A stretch of 64,000 nt of DNA, taken from the NCBI GenBank assembly GCA_001970955.1, contig MPUH01000071.1, positions 1-64,000 of the forward strand, in the 5' to 3' direction. A program made the position numbers and the translations under genes. The notes under the pieces are model-generated. The model worked only from the letters and a program-made list of their open reading frames with translations, had not been told where the DNA came from and made no database searches. The DNA comes from Stentor coeruleus (lineage: Eukaryota > Ciliophora > Heterotrichea > Heterotrichida > Stentoridae). Every line of letters begins with the position of its first letter. The first letter of the stretch is position 1. Below, piece by piece: positions 1 through 10,822 of the stretch.

Positions 1-1128
1 GGTTTTCTTTCAAAGTATTAGACATATTTATAATCAATCATTTTTATAGTTGCTAACAAAATTTCGAAATGATAATTAAAATTTAAACTTTTTTCATATT
101 TCAGCCAAGTTTATGCAACCTGACTTTGTTAGTAAATCCTCTAGCTTTTAGATAAAGAATTATTAGATAAAATTTGGTTATTTGATGATTGACAAGTAAA
201 GTCAAGAGTTTTAACCTTTCATAAACCACTAAATATTACCTCTCATATTGCCTCTCATTTATAGATTTTTATCAGAATATATCAGATGCCATTGTAAGCT
301 TAATTTAGCTCATCTTTAAATCAAGAGTTAAAAGAAAGATAGCCTAATATTTATGCACAACATCTTATTTATTATTTAAATTAAACCAGACTAAGTATAT
401 TCTACTTTTCAATCCACTTTTTCAGAATGTAAACTTGAAAAAAAAAATTCCCCAATACTAACTATTAAGGTGCTGCTAATATAACTTTATGGTTTAAGAT
501 TAGAAAGTGTTAAGCTTTTCCAATTTATCATTCTTATTATTCATTCTTTAGAATAGGAACTTTATTTTAAATTTTATATATCATAAAATACAATTTCCAA
601 ATTAAACTGAAGAAATGTTTAAACGACAGAGAATTTGAAGTCCTCATTGCCTAACTAATTTCTCTAAAAAAGTCTTTAAAACCTCAGGCCTTGATAGAAA
701 ATTCAAATAGCTTTATAAAATGATTCATTAAAAGCATAATCTAAAGTCCCAAGAAAAATTAAGTATAAATTTCTTAATCTAATATCCAAATAAACTTTTA
801 ATTAAATCCCAATACAACTAAGACAAATTCAATATTTCCTTTGTAATTTACTAAATTATTTTTAGACTATTCCTAAGATCTCTTATGATAGCCAAACTAT
901 AAATTTCATTACAATATTTTTTGCCTATAATAGCAAATTCAATAATTTAAAACATAAAAATCCACATATTAAACTTACATAAAATTTTCAAATTAAACAG
1001 CATAATAATAACTATCAAACTTCATAAATATTTCTCAATACCCAATCCTATCAATTTCTAAAAATTCTAAATTTTGAATTACATAAAATATCCTATNTAG
1101 AAATACTGAAATACATAAAATATCCTAT
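1..1128. other. Gene-free left edge
   Basis: No supportable gene is seen on either strand. The stretch is AT-rich and its plus strand is C/A-rich and G-poor, as expected for sequence downstream of the minus-strand gene ending at 1129. Plus frame 1 reads coding-like in places (around 600-720) but carries about 40 stops of all three kinds. A single N lies at 1097 inside a short duplicated sequence, so the piece left of it may belong to a different contig. Confidence 0.6.
1080..1123. repeat. Contig-join duplication around N at 1097
   Basis: The 17 bases ending at 1096 recur just to the right of the N, starting near 1111. This is the shortest of five such arrangements in the window. The likeliest reading is two contig ends that overlap but were joined with one N. 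The gene ending at 1129 lies just outside it. Confidence 0.6.
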
Positions 1129-2994
1129 CTAATTTTCCGCCATAAGTATTTCAAATCTTTTCTGATACAACATATTCATATTTTTATAATTGTAAATCAA
1201 CCTCTCTCTAAAAAAACTCGGAAAAGCTGGCTGAGGAACAAGATTCTGATATGCTGTTTTATCAATAAACCCTCCACCATAATGAGTAATAAACCTTTTA
1301 TTTTCCATCAAATCAGCTAGTTTAGCAACTTCTTCTTCTAAACTTGTAGTTAAAGAAAAATCCCCAGAATCCATAATCCCAATCATTTCCATAACTGAAA
1401 CACTTCCATCACCATTAGCATCATAAATATCAAAACACCTAGAATATTTCTCTTCTTCCTATATAAAATTTACAATAAAATATCCTTCAATATAATCTAA
1501 AAATTCCCATAAGGTTATTTTCAATGTATGAGGAATTACTATATGTGAAAAAATTCTTTCCATAATAACAGGACAAGCTTTACCTAAAATTACTAATGAA
1601 CCTTCTTTTAATGATGTTGATGTAGCTCCTAATTGACTATATTCGCAAAGATATTCAGCATTACAGCCAAGCATAAAAGATACAACAGCTCCTTTGAGCA
1701 TTTCTATAGTAAAATTTTCACTTCGGGGTTTGTATGATTTTATTTCTGGTTTTATGATTTGGTAATAAGATTTTACAATTTTAAGGTAGTCTTTACAAAT
1801 ATTTATTGGACGATCGACGTTTATGCATTCACCATGAAATGTTACTTTGTATTTGGCTAGGGTGTAGAATTTAGTTAAGAAACTACTCCCTGCATCTTCG
1901 AATAATGCATATGCTACTGCTAAAAGCATATCAGGGAATTTTTGCTCAAAGTGCAGTTTGGAAAAAGCTTTGTAGGTCATTTTTTTTGGCTCTGAAGCTA
2001 TAGCTTTAAAAATTTCACTGTGGATTATTCTTGTGCTTGCCCTTCTTAGCTTGTTTGTTTCTTCAGTATATCTATCATTTGATAAATAATTAATCATAGA
2101 AAACAAGTCACTTTTAACAAAAGGGAAAATCGGGTTTTCAAAAAATGTAAAAACATGCTTAGAGGTTATATACTGCATTCCAGCTTTATCATAAAGTTCA
2201 TAACAAAGTCTTTTCTGGTTGATTAAATTGTGAGTAAAAATATAGTTTCCTATAAAATCTTCAAATGTTTGTTCGTTTAACAAAGAATATTTTTTAAAAA
2301 AGAACTTATTCAATGGCTCTGCTATAATAGTTATCCAGGGTTTAGATGAAAGGTAGGTCATGAGCCTAAAATCTTTATTTCTTACAAAAACTTTCCGGGT
2401 ATTTCCTGATATTGTACTAACTGTGGTGTATATATTTGATATAATTTTTTTTATATCTTGGGTATAAGGCATGGTTTGTCCGATTAGAAGTTTACCTAAA
2501 TTGTCAGCGACACAAAGGAAACTTGAAATGTAAATAGGGACAAAGCGTAAATCTAAATCATTTTCATATCTGTTAAGTAGTCTTATATTTGCTTTTTCTG
2601 GTGATGGAAGTACATTGATTTTGATTATAAGCATATATAAGACACTTGATCCTACAGTAGTTTGACCTCTACGAAAAAATTCAGTATTAACAATTCCTTT
2701 GCTCTTTGGGAATTTCATATAAGCTAAAGACGGTAAATCTGATTTATTATTCTTCTTGTGTTCTGACTTCTTTATATGGACAATTGAACTCTGACGAAAC
2801 ACCCTAGGAGTTTTAGTATGGTTTCCAAGTTCAGTAACAAAAAAATCTCTATAAGTGCAAAATCCTTTCTTTATACTATACAATCCAAGCTTCCGAAGCC
2901 TTTTCTTAACTTCATTTTTCTTGTTTGGGTCAATCAAAAGCGAACGAAGCTGGAATTTTATGAATTCATCATTGGTTTGGGTTAAAAAACTCAT
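1129..2994 (-). CDS. EF-hand protein, two exons
   Basis: The coding path is 2994-1474 joined to 1458-1129, giving about 616 residues. The 15-nt intron at 1459-1473 lies between codons. Joining the exons puts an uninterrupted EF-hand loop at residues 520-531 (D-A-N-G-D-G-S-V-S-V-M-E), which has every calcium ligand. This supports the splice, because exon 2 begins only 12 codons before the loop. The rest is mixed helix, with a basic N-terminal 100 residues and no signal peptide or clear membrane span. A weaker helical pair around residues 340-390 may be a degenerate EF-hand. The family is not recognised; ciliates have many EF-hand proteins of this general kind, used as calcium sensors. The start is the first ATG, 80 bp downstream of the stop of the next gene upstream. 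Confidence 0.8.
1459..1473 (-). other. 15-nt intron
   Basis: Reads GTAAATTTTATATAG on the coding strand, phase 0. Its last triplet, TAG, would stop translation if it were retained. Removal creates a complete EF-hand protein. Confidence 0.85.
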
Positions 2995-3074
2995 ATATTA
3001 TTGACTATAGCTTATCCTAAATTTAATTAAAAACATATCAATAAATTCACTAATTAATATCTTATACCATAATT

Positions 3075-4034
3075 TTACTCAACCATCAAATATCCGAATA
3101 AGTCGGACTCAGTGATAATCATATCAAGTTTTCCATCAACAAGCCTATAAATTTTCCTCTCAGGCGAAGCTGCAAGTTTTTGTATCATAGATTTCAGTGT
3201 ATCTTCCGAAGTCAAAATACCAAATCTAGACAACCCATAATCTCCATTCTCATTTACTTGTTCAACTACAGATAAAACCTCACTCTGTGGGTTCAAATAA
3301 AGCCCTGACCTAATAATTTGTGGTATATCAGATAAAAATACAACCCCAGCAACCCTTCCAAAATCATCTAATAACGGCAACGAAGATAGCTTGTGTTTTG
3401 CCATAACCCCAAGTGCCTGTATCAAACTATAATTCGAAGGTGCTGTAATAATACTCCCTGAAGTTCCAATAGAAAACTCTTGCATACTAACATCAAAAAG
3501 ACTTGAATTCGAAACATAATTATCAACAAAAAACCTTAGTACAGCTTCAATACTCAAAATCCCAAGTACCATATTTTCTTTTTGGTCTATAATCGGTATT
3601 CGATGAAGCCTATTTTCCTTAAGTTTTTTTGTTGCTATAAATAAATTGTCATCAGGTGTAACAAAATGAAGCCCATTTTGTGAGTTTTCTTGTCTCCAGC
3701 TTTCAAGTGTTTTGTTTTTTAGACGAGCTACTATTTGTGATTCTTCTAATTCCATATCGTCTTGATTGTATTGAGAAATTATAATATTTAACATATCTCG
3801 ATCTGTAACAATACCTATAAAATCCATTGTTGATGGATCCCATACTATAGCTGCTTCTTGACGATGACTTAAACTTAATTCTATAACATCAAGTAAACAT
3901 AAACCTTTTTCTAAGACTAAAACTTGTCCAGAGTTTGGTAACATTTCATATAAGAGCTCAGTTTCTAGGAACTTACTTACACTTGCTCGAACACTTTGTT
4001 TGTTTTCCTCCATGCCTTCGAAATTGGATTTCAT
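3075..4034 (-). CDS. AMPK gamma-like four-CBS protein
   Basis: 319 residues made almost wholly of four CBS (Bateman) motifs, the layout of the gamma (SNF4) subunit of AMP-activated protein kinase. That subunit binds AMP, ADP or ATP and makes the kinase energy-sensitive. Visible signatures are the N-terminal LLPNSGQVLVLEKGL stretch, the IVTDRDMLNII end of CBS1, the RLHRIPIID segment of CBS2 (gamma proteins typically have an R/K-I-H-R-L-P-V-I-D form here) and the KLSSLPLLDDFGRVAGVV segment of CBS3. Human gamma1 is about 331 residues, so this copy is full length without the long N-terminal extensions of gamma2 and gamma3. The kinase and beta subunits are not in the window. The start is the first ATG; a second ATG seven codons later is also possible. 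Divergent from the NEDD1 homologue. Confidence 0.82.
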   Translation of the reverse strand: MKSNFEGMEENKQSVRASVSKFLETELLYEMLPNSGQVLVLEKGLCLLDVIELSLSHRQEAAIVWDPSTMDFIGIVTDRDMLNIIISQYNQDDMELEESQIVARLKNKTLESWRQENSQNGLHFVTPDDNLFIATKKLKENRLHRIPIIDQKENMVLGILSIEAVLRFFVDNYVSNSSLFDVSMQEFSIGTSGSIITAPSNYSLIQALGVMAKHKLSSLPLLDDFGRVAGVVFLSDIPQIIRSGLYLNPQSEVLSVVEQVNENGDYGLSRFGILTSEDTLKSMIQKLAASPERKIYRLVDGKLDMIITESDLFGYLMVE

Positions 4035-4430
4035 TATAAATGGACTAAGGATTGAACTGAATTTTTTATAGTCAAGATGTGGAGGATTTGAGGTTTTGGA
4101 AATAGGAATGGGCTATTGAAGAAGGTTTGGCATCGGAGATGAAGAGAGGAAAGATTTAAAACTTACTTCAATCACATAAAAAAACCTAAAATCCTCCCAT
4201 AGCCTAAACTTATCACACCTAACACCCAATTATCATAACTACCCATATCTAAAAAACCATCTGCAAACCTAAAAATTTCATACACCCAAACCTATAAAAC
4301 TTTTATAAAACCCTTCATAACTAAACCTCATCGAAATTCTCCTAGCCTATGATCACTAAAATCCTACATCTCACTTTCCCTAAACCTTCATTCCAAAAAA
4401 TCAAATAAAAGGAAGGAAAATAATATAAAT
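4035..4430. promoter_or_regulatory. Divergent promoter region with GC-skew flip
   Basis: This 396-bp space separates the starts of the AMPK gamma-like gene (minus) and the NEDD1 homologue (plus). Its plus strand changes sharply from G-rich/C-poor to C-rich/G-poor near 4145. By hand count 4081-4140 has 23 G and 3 C, and 4201-4260 has 1 G and 19 C. Each gene therefore has a C/A-rich, G-poor leader on its own coding strand. No TATA box or other defined motif can be assigned. Confidence 0.55.
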
Positions 4431-6230
4431 ATGTCAACCGCTTCAACTTACATCGCTTCATGTAGCACCGTAATATAAACTCAGATTGTCTTAGCTCACG
4501 ACACATTAAATCCTCAGCCAATCTTCCACATATCCCCTCACGCAAGTAAAGTAAACTGTGTCACTTACAACCACAATAGTCGTGTTTTAGGATCTTCAGG
4601 AGATGATTCTTCAATAATCCTCTCTCATACTGAATCCGGAGAAAAACTAGCTGCTTTAGAACCAACATCATTTAACCCATCTCCAATAAACTCAATAGCT
4701 TTTACATCAAAAAGTGAATTATTAGGCTGTGGAGCTTTAGATGGCTCAGTACGTATATGGGATCTTCGTCGTAAAGAAGTCTTTGTAAGCTTTCCTTATC
4801 ATACAGATTCAGTAAGTTGTGTTACTTGGAATTATACAGATCAACAATTAGCTAGTAGTTCACTTTCTGGAGATATAGCCTTACATTCTATGTTAACAAA
4901 AGTTGTTATTGGTAATTTCAAACAAAGAGGTTCAGCTGGGATTAAAGTTATACAGTTCTCACCTTTTAAAAAAAATTATTTAGGTGCTGGTTCTGAGAAT
5001 GGATCTGTTTATGTTTGGGATTGTAATACAAAATCTGTTGCTTGTGGATTCCCTAGTTTCCATAATTCTCCAGTAACAGGTTTAGCTTTTTCTGCAGTAA
5101 ATCATATGCTTATGTGTACTGGTGGTTTAGATCAAAGGATTAATTTTTATGATACTCAAGAAAAAAAAATTGTTAAGACTATTGAAGCAGATGCACCTTT
5201 GACTTGTATATCTTTTTGTACTGATGGGTATACTTTTGCTGGAGGGACTTTATATGGAACAATACTTATATATGATTTAAGAAACCCTACAAATCCAAAA
5301 AATGTACTTAGAGGGCATGAAGGTAATGCGGTAAATTGGGTTGAGTTTGCTAAGGCTAAAGATTTAAGGACAAGACCTGCTAGAGAACAATCACGGGAAG
5401 GTAGAGATATAGGGGGGAATATAGGTAGAGATCCAGGGGTAAATATAATTAAAGACACAAAAGAACCTGCAGTAGTTCCAACAGGAGCGGTTGAAAACTC
5501 TGCTAATTATAATCGTTTTAGGACTATTGAGGAAATAAAACTTGAGGCAAAGCTTCGAGTTGAACAAAAACGTAAGGAAAAAGAAAAAAAAGACTTGGCT
5601 ATACAAGAAAACCCTGAAATAACATCTTCAAGGCTTCCTCCGGGTAGAAGTATTCCACCTAGGCCACAAGTAGATATAAAAGATACTAAAGATAATAGCA
5701 AATCCCCTCTTGTTGCTAGAGATCCCTCACCTATAAAACCTATTTTAGTTGGAAATGACACCCCAGGAAACCCTAATCTTAATATTTTTAGACCTAGTCC
5801 TGTATTAACTACAACTTCTCTTGAGGAAAGACATATACAAAACCCTTGGAAACCAGAGGAAAAACCTATACAACAAGTAAAAATAGAAGATAAATCCCCA
5901 GTAAATGCCCCGAAAAATGATGAAAAAACACCAAGTCCTGAAATAAACCCTTTAGAAATCGAAAGAACAGATGCCAGTGATTTTAGAAATGTTGTTGAAC
6001 TTGTTGAAAAAAGACTAAACTCCCAAGATGATGCGATTTTTGAATTGAGAGAAGATATACAGAATCTACATGTTGAACTTATAAGACAATTTACTATACA
6101 GCTTGTAAGGATTATATAGAGTGAAATGCGTACAATGATGTCTGAATTTTCTGTTGCTAATTCATCATTGTTAACTGAAAACCAAAACTTACGTGAAGAA
6201 ATCGAGAGACTTAAAAAAACTTCTTATTAA
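4431..6230 (+). CDS. NEDD1: NEDD1 homologue, gamma-tubulin complex targeting protein
   Basis: Coding path 4431-4469, 4485-6104, 6120-6230, about 589 residues. NEDD1 (GCP-WD) recruits gamma-tubulin ring complexes to centrosomes, basal bodies and spindles. The N-terminal half is a WD40 propeller that follows NEDD1 closely, for example VNCVTYN, SLSGDIALHSM and GLDQRINFYDT followed by KIVKTIEADAPLT. A low-complexity linker spans roughly residues 300-500. The last 65 residues are the helical gamma-tubulin-binding end, which matches human NEDD1 in order: L-R-E-D, V-E-L-I-R-Q-F, then Q-L-S-E-M, then E-N-Q-N-L-R-E-E-I. The second intron falls exactly between Q-L and S-E-M, so homology proves it. The start ATG lies in an AATATAAATATG context and is followed after 13 codons by the first intron. 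Downstream, 135 bp separate it from the next gene. Confidence 0.93.
4470..4484 (+). other. 15-nt intron (NEDD1 intron 1)
   Basis: Reads GTAATATAAACTCAG, phase 0, with an in-frame TAA at its positions 7-9. It is the only one of the ten introns that ends in CAG instead of TAG. Removing it links the only upstream ATG to the propeller frame. Confidence 0.8.
6105..6119 (+). other. 15-nt intron (NEDD1 intron 2)
   Basis: Reads GTAAGGATTATATAG, phase 0, ending in an in-frame TAG. Removal restores the conserved NEDD1 C-terminal helix, so this intron is well supported by homology. Confidence 0.95.
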
Positions 6231-6365
6231 ACTAGTAATTTTATTCATGATAACCTACTTATAAACGATATTATATTATGAATTATCTAATAAAATATAT
6301 TGATATTAGTATTTTAAAGGACAAATATAATTATAAAATAATATGAATATGTAAATTCTTATATA

Positions 6366-9300
6366 ATGATAAATGATCAGCTTTTAAGTGGAAAGCTAAA
6401 AGATTTGGGTATTGAAAGTTCGATTAACCCTAATTCGAATATTGATTTTAACTTTGTTGACACAGAAATGGATAGTTTAGACTTGGAATTTATGCCAAGG
6501 TCTCAATTGGTTAGTCCAAAAGCGGTATCCCCTTCGTTTATTATATCTTCAAAGAACTGTAAAAGTGTTTATGAGGAAATTAGAGAGTTTGCGAATGCGA
6601 TTACTGAGTTGTACCCAAAGACTATTAAAAGCCCATATAGTTTTAGTGATGTGAAAATATTGAAAGATGAGAGCAATGTAGTCGCTGTAACTTTGGAAGG
6701 AGCGTTTATAATGTTGAACTTATTTAATTCGAGTTTTGTTGAAACTGTACTATGTGACAAACCTCTTTCTGCGGTACTTGTTTGTAAAAATGATACATTA
6801 GGAATTGCTAAAGAGCGTGATAGGCCAGTTATATATCTTTTAACTATCCACAATATGACCATAAAAAAAGTTATCAACCTTTGCTCTTCAGATATTGGGG
6901 GTATAGGTCGTCTTAGTTTATCCCCAGACCAAAACTATCTTTATGCTCGTCTTTGGAAAGGTGATATAATCAGATGGAATCTTAACACCCTATCTATCTA
7001 TACAACAATGCATCATGATCGGAATATAATCTGTATGAACATCTCCCCAGACAATGTAATAGTCACAGGTTCCTACGACAAAAAACTATCCCTTTTTTCT
7101 TTAGATTTCGATCTTCTGCTAGAAAAGTCTTTCAAATTTATAATCGACGCATATATAAATTTTTCATCATCAGGACATCTCATCATTTTAGGTATGAGCG
7201 AAAGTATAAAAATTATTGAAAAAGAAACCTTAACCTTAATAAACGACATCTACACAGGATGCCTTTGTTATTCTTCTATTCTAAGTGTCGATGAAAAATA
7301 TATAATTTCTGGACTTGAAACAGGTGAGCTTGGTTTTTTTAATAGATATACCAACAACCATTTAAAAATCAGCATCCACAAATCAAGTATATTATCAATA
7401 TCAACAAATAAAGATCAAAGCATAATCTACACATTCGGTACAGATTCAGTTTTATCTTTTGTCAGATTCCCAACTTTATCTCTATTCAAAAACGCAGAAG
7501 AAATCGATTTCCCATTTAATGGAATAATAATGACATCAAAAAGTGGTGATACTGATGAAAGTAAATGTATGAGACTTACCCGAAGGACTGAATGTGAAAA
7601 TACTTTCAAACCTTTATGTATGACTCATAGTGAAAAAGAAGATATAGTTATAGTCGGTGGAGAAAGTTTTAATATAACAGTTTGGGATAGAATTTCAATG
7701 AGAAAATATGGTGAACTTATGGGCCATACAGGTTTTATATACTCATTAGCAAGTTTAAATGATTTTATTGTCGCATCAGCAAGTGCAGATAAAAAAGTTA
7801 TATTATGGAATTTTAGGAAACTTAAGAAATTATCAGTACTTTCTGGACATACTGCCGCTGTATCAGCTGTTGTGAAAATTGACTCTTGTAGATTAGCATC
7901 AGGCAGTTGGGATAGAACTGTAAGGATTTGGGTATGGGAAATTGAGACTATGATTTTTTGTATTAAAGATTTACCTGAAAGAGTTGTAGCTCTTTGTACA
8001 CCTAAAAATAATAAATTGTTTATTGGTATGAAAAATTCTATACATTGTTGGGATTTACAATTGTATTGTCTTATGTTTGATAAAGATGCTGAAAAAGAAG
8101 TGAGTTGTTTTAGGATATATGATCAAGGTTTTGGGAATGATAAGAGGATTTATATAGGGTTGGGTATGGAAGAAGGGTCGTTGTGGATTGAAAACCCGTT
8201 TTTGTGTAAAAATATCGAGGTTTGGGGGAAGAGTGAAACTGGGACTTATCAGTTTTATGAGTATATAAGGAGATTACTTATGGGTCATGCACCAAAACAT
8301 AACCCGCAAATGGATAAGTTTATAGTTTTTCCTTATAGACTTAATGCTTTACATTTTTATGCATATTTTGATTTACCACAGCATTTATTTTCAGCTATTT
8401 CTCATGGTGCCCCTTTACTCAACTCAACCTGTTATTCTAATCCTTTGACTATTTCTATAGAAATGAACCATAAAAGCTGTATTGAAGCTATAATATTAGC
8501 TATATGGGAACAACAAAACCAAAACCCTTATCTTTTATCTATACTTTCAGTACATACACTTAATAGCCTTCATCGATTTGATACTTTAGTTTTATCTAAA
8601 GTATATAAATTATTAATGATCACATATTGTGATAAGACTAAAATACAAGAAAATAAATTTAGACTTCCTCAAACTAGAGCTTCACATTTACCTAATATTT
8701 ATGTCAAAGATTGGAAAAATGATGATAAAAACACACAAAGTTATAAAATGGGCAGATTTAGTCAGAGTGCTATAGGGTTATATTTATCACCTGGAAGTGA
8801 AAGGAGTATAAAATATTTGTTCAGTTTAAGCAAATGCAAAGATAAAAAAGTTTTTAAAACTGAGTTTGTTAAAGCTTTTATCAACTACAAATGGGGTATA
8901 TTAAAATGGGTGATTTATTCGGAACTGTTAATATTTTTATGTTATTATTTTTGTGTGTTGTACAGTTTGTTGTTAGAGAAAGGGCCAACAAAAGCTAGAT
9001 TTTTTGCTTTTTTTACAGGCTCTGTTTTATCGTGTGTTGAGATTTTTTTTAGCACAAGCATTTTAAACTACTGGAGTTTATTATGTATACTGAAAATAAT
9101 CTTCATTTCTATCTGGTATTTTTTCCAAGTCCAAAACCAAATCTTTTTATCATTTTTTTTAATACTAAGTGCAATGTATGGGATAAAATATCTAGATTTA
9201 TGGGAAAGTACAAGAAAAATCCTTGAATATTTATGGGTAATTCTTGGTGAAGCAATTCGGATAATTATCGTATGTTTTTATGTTATAATCGGAGTATCAG

Positions 9301-9743
9301 CTATTTATACAATCATTGGAGTAAAGTTCATAGAATTCGATCAAAGGTCTGTTGAAGATGAGATTAAAGATGGATTTTTACTTATATCTGGGTTACTATT
9401 TATGACTGGAGCTACTTTAGTTAAAAATAAACACTGGGAAAGTATTGAAGTTTATTGGATACTCCTTATATTAAAAATTGAACTAATTATGGCTTGGAAA
9501 AGGTCTAATAAAACCAGAGAATATCTACAGGTTTGTGATGAAGTAAAACCTAAAGGGAAAAAAGATCTTAAAAGAGTTAAAAAAATCTTTAAAGGGTTCA
9601 AAAAAGATGAAGATAATGTTTTAAGGAAGTATAAAGATTGGAAAGAGAATATTTTTAAGATTATATATGATACGAATAATACGGTTTTGGAAATTAAAAA
9701 ACAAATTAAAAAAGATAAGAGGAGAAATACGCAGACGTTCTAG
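6366..9743 (+). CDS. WD40-ankyrin-ion channel fusion protein
   Basis: 1,125 residues in one open frame. Residues about 60-640 carry two runs of WD40 repeats, clearest at residues 430-560 (W-D-R, GHTGFIYSLAS, W-N-F, GHTAAVSAVV, SWDRTVRIWVWE). Residues about 655-715 look like ankyrin repeats (NALHFYAYFDL, then ISHGAPLLNST, then NHKSCIEAI). Residues about 840-1060 contain six or so hydrophobic spans with a short amphipathic stretch before the last one (DGFLLISGLLFMTGATLV), the plan of a TRP-like or ion-transport pore. The last 80 residues are lysine-rich and probably cytoplasmic. The fused propellers and ankyrin repeats suggest a channel tethered to or gated by cytosolic partners. Ion selectivity cannot be told. 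The channel call is from topology, not a clear filter motif. Confidence 0.75.
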   Translation: MINDQLLSGKLKDLGIESSINPNSNIDFNFVDTEMDSLDLEFMPRSQLVSPKAVSPSFIISSKNCKSVYEEIREFANAITELYPKTIKSPYSFSDVKILKDESNVVAVTLEGAFIMLNLFNSSFVETVLCDKPLSAVLVCKNDTLGIAKERDRPVIYLLTIHNMTIKKVINLCSSDIGGIGRLSLSPDQNYLYARLWKGDIIRWNLNTLSIYTTMHHDRNIICMNISPDNVIVTGSYDKKLSLFSLDFDLLLEKSFKFIIDAYINFSSSGHLIILGMSESIKIIEKETLTLINDIYTGCLCYSSILSVDEKYIISGLETGELGFFNRYTNNHLKISIHKSSILSISTNKDQSIIYTFGTDSVLSFVRFPTLSLFKNAEEIDFPFNGIIMTSKSGDTDESKCMRLTRRTECENTFKPLCMTHSEKEDIVIVGGESFNITVWDRISMRKYGELMGHTGFIYSLASLNDFIVASASADKKVILWNFRKLKKLSVLSGHTAAVSAVVKIDSCRLASGSWDRTVRIWVWEIETMIFCIKDLPERVVALCTPKNNKLFIGMKNSIHCWDLQLYCLMFDKDAEKEVSCFRIYDQGFGNDKRIYIGLGMEEGSLWIENPFLCKNIEVWGKSETGTYQFYEYIRRLLMGHAPKHNPQMDKFIVFPYRLNALHFYAYFDLPQHLFSAISHGAPLLNSTCYSNPLTISIEMNHKSCIEAIILAIWEQQNQNPYLLSILSVHTLNSLHRFDTLVLSKVYKLLMITYCDKTKIQENKFRLPQTRASHLPNIYVKDWKNDDKNTQSYKMGRFSQSAIGLYLSPGSERSIKYLFSLSKCKDKKVFKTEFVKAFINYKWGILKWVIYSELLIFLCYYFCVLYSLLLEKGPTKARFFAFFTGSVLSCVEIFFSTSILNYWSLLCILKIIFISIWYFFQVQNQIFLSFFLILSAMYGIKYLDLWESTRKILEYLWVILGEAIRIIIVCFYVIIGVSAIYTIIGVKFIEFDQRSVEDEIKDGFLLISGLLFMTGATLVKNKHWESIEVYWILLILKIELIMAWKRSNKTREYLQVCDEVKPKGKKDLKRVKKIFKGFKKDEDNVLRKYKDWKENIFKIIYDTNNTVLEIKKQIKKDKRRNTQTF

Positions 9744-9781
9744 TTGTTTACTTGAATAAATTTAATTTTTTTTTATAAAAT

Positions 9782-10589
9782 ATGCGGAAAAATCAATCAC
9801 GTTTTAGTATATATGAGAATTTATCAAAAGCATCACCAAAGAGTATGCAAACTCAGAAAGTCCAAAAACCTAGAAAAAAGCTACCAGAACTTAAAGGAAG
9901 AACTCCAAATTTTTTAAGAGTTGGATGTCCAACTGAAGTGCTTATTCATATTCCACACTATGTTGCTGTACTTAAAAAGGAATCTTCTAGTAATCTGGCA
10001 ATATCTCATTTATCAATAAAAGATTTAATTGATGAGAGTTCGTCGAANAATATCTCATTTATCAATAAAAGATTTAATTGATGAGAGTTCGTCGAATAAA
10101 GCTCAAGAAAAGCCAAAGTCGGTTCAGCAAATCTGGAATCTTTTTGATTCGATTAAAGTACCTATTTCAAGTTTTTCTGACTTGAGGATCCCTTCTCATT
10201 GTTTTTCATTAGACTCTAAACCACATACAGATGAAGAAAGTNATAAAGCTCAAGAAAAGCCAAAGTCGGTTCAGCAAATCTGGAATCTTTTTGATTCGAT
10301 TAAAGTGCCTATTTCAAGTTTTTCTGACTTGAGGATCCCTTCTCATTGTTTTTCATTAGACTCTAAACCACATACAGATGAAGAAAGTTATCAGATTAAA
10401 GCTATGAAAAAAATTAATAGTGATAAATACTTGAAACCATTATCAATACGTGCTGAGATGATTAGAAAAGAGTTTACTATAACCCCTGAGAATGAAGCTC
10501 CTGTTGAAAACAAACTTAATAGCCCTTATATGAAATATCCAAAACAATTATTATCACAATTCAATTCGATAATACAACTTACCGAATAA
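9782..10589 (+). CDS. Small basic protein, frame split by two assembly duplications
   Basis: As printed, the frame is interrupted by Ns at 10048 and 10242. The first unit (48 bp plus N) shifts the frame; the second (146 bp plus N) keeps it but doubles 48 codons. Collapsing each duplicate gives one clean frame of 203 residues from ATG 9782 to TAA 10587-10589. The product is basic at the N terminus (KVQKPRKKLPELKGR) and serine-rich in the middle, with no membrane span or recognised domain. A segment reading KSVQQIWNLFDSIKVP may be a helix. It starts only 38 bp after the stop of the channel gene. The family is not recognised. Confidence 0.7.
10000..10096. repeat. Contig-join duplication around N at 10048
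   Basis: Bases 10000-10047 and 10049-10096 are identical (48 bp) on either side of one N. The duplication breaks the reading frame of the gene it sits in, and removing one copy heals it. This points to an unmerged contig overlap. Confidence 0.9.
10096..10388. repeat. Contig-join duplication around N at 10242
   Basis: Bases 10096-10241 and 10243-10388 (146 bp each) match except for one A/G difference in the ATTAAAGTRCCT segment. They flank a single N. The one mismatch could be a sequencing error or allelic difference between overlapping contigs. Confidence 0.88.
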
Positions 10590-10822
10590 ACTAATCTTAT
10601 GCTTATTATTCATAAATAAGTTTATATTCTTATATCTATATTTATATATTCCTAAACCTCTAATTTTATCATCAAAAAAACTAAATCTTTTCATACAATA
10701 ACCAAACTAACACCGACAATTCCTAAATAAACCCTATCTTACCAAAAAAAAATCTCCTACAATCAACTTAATGCAATATTTCATAAAAAAAATCCCATAT
10801 TCCTCTTATTCTAAACATAAAC

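Noticed and set aside
1-1096. Frame 1 reads protein-like if TAA/TAG are taken as Gln and TGA as Trp, hinting at a gene with another genetic code.
   Set aside because: About 40 stops in 360 codons is close to what this base content gives by chance, acidic residues are scarce, there is no strong G bias at first codon positions, and all neighbouring genes use the standard code.
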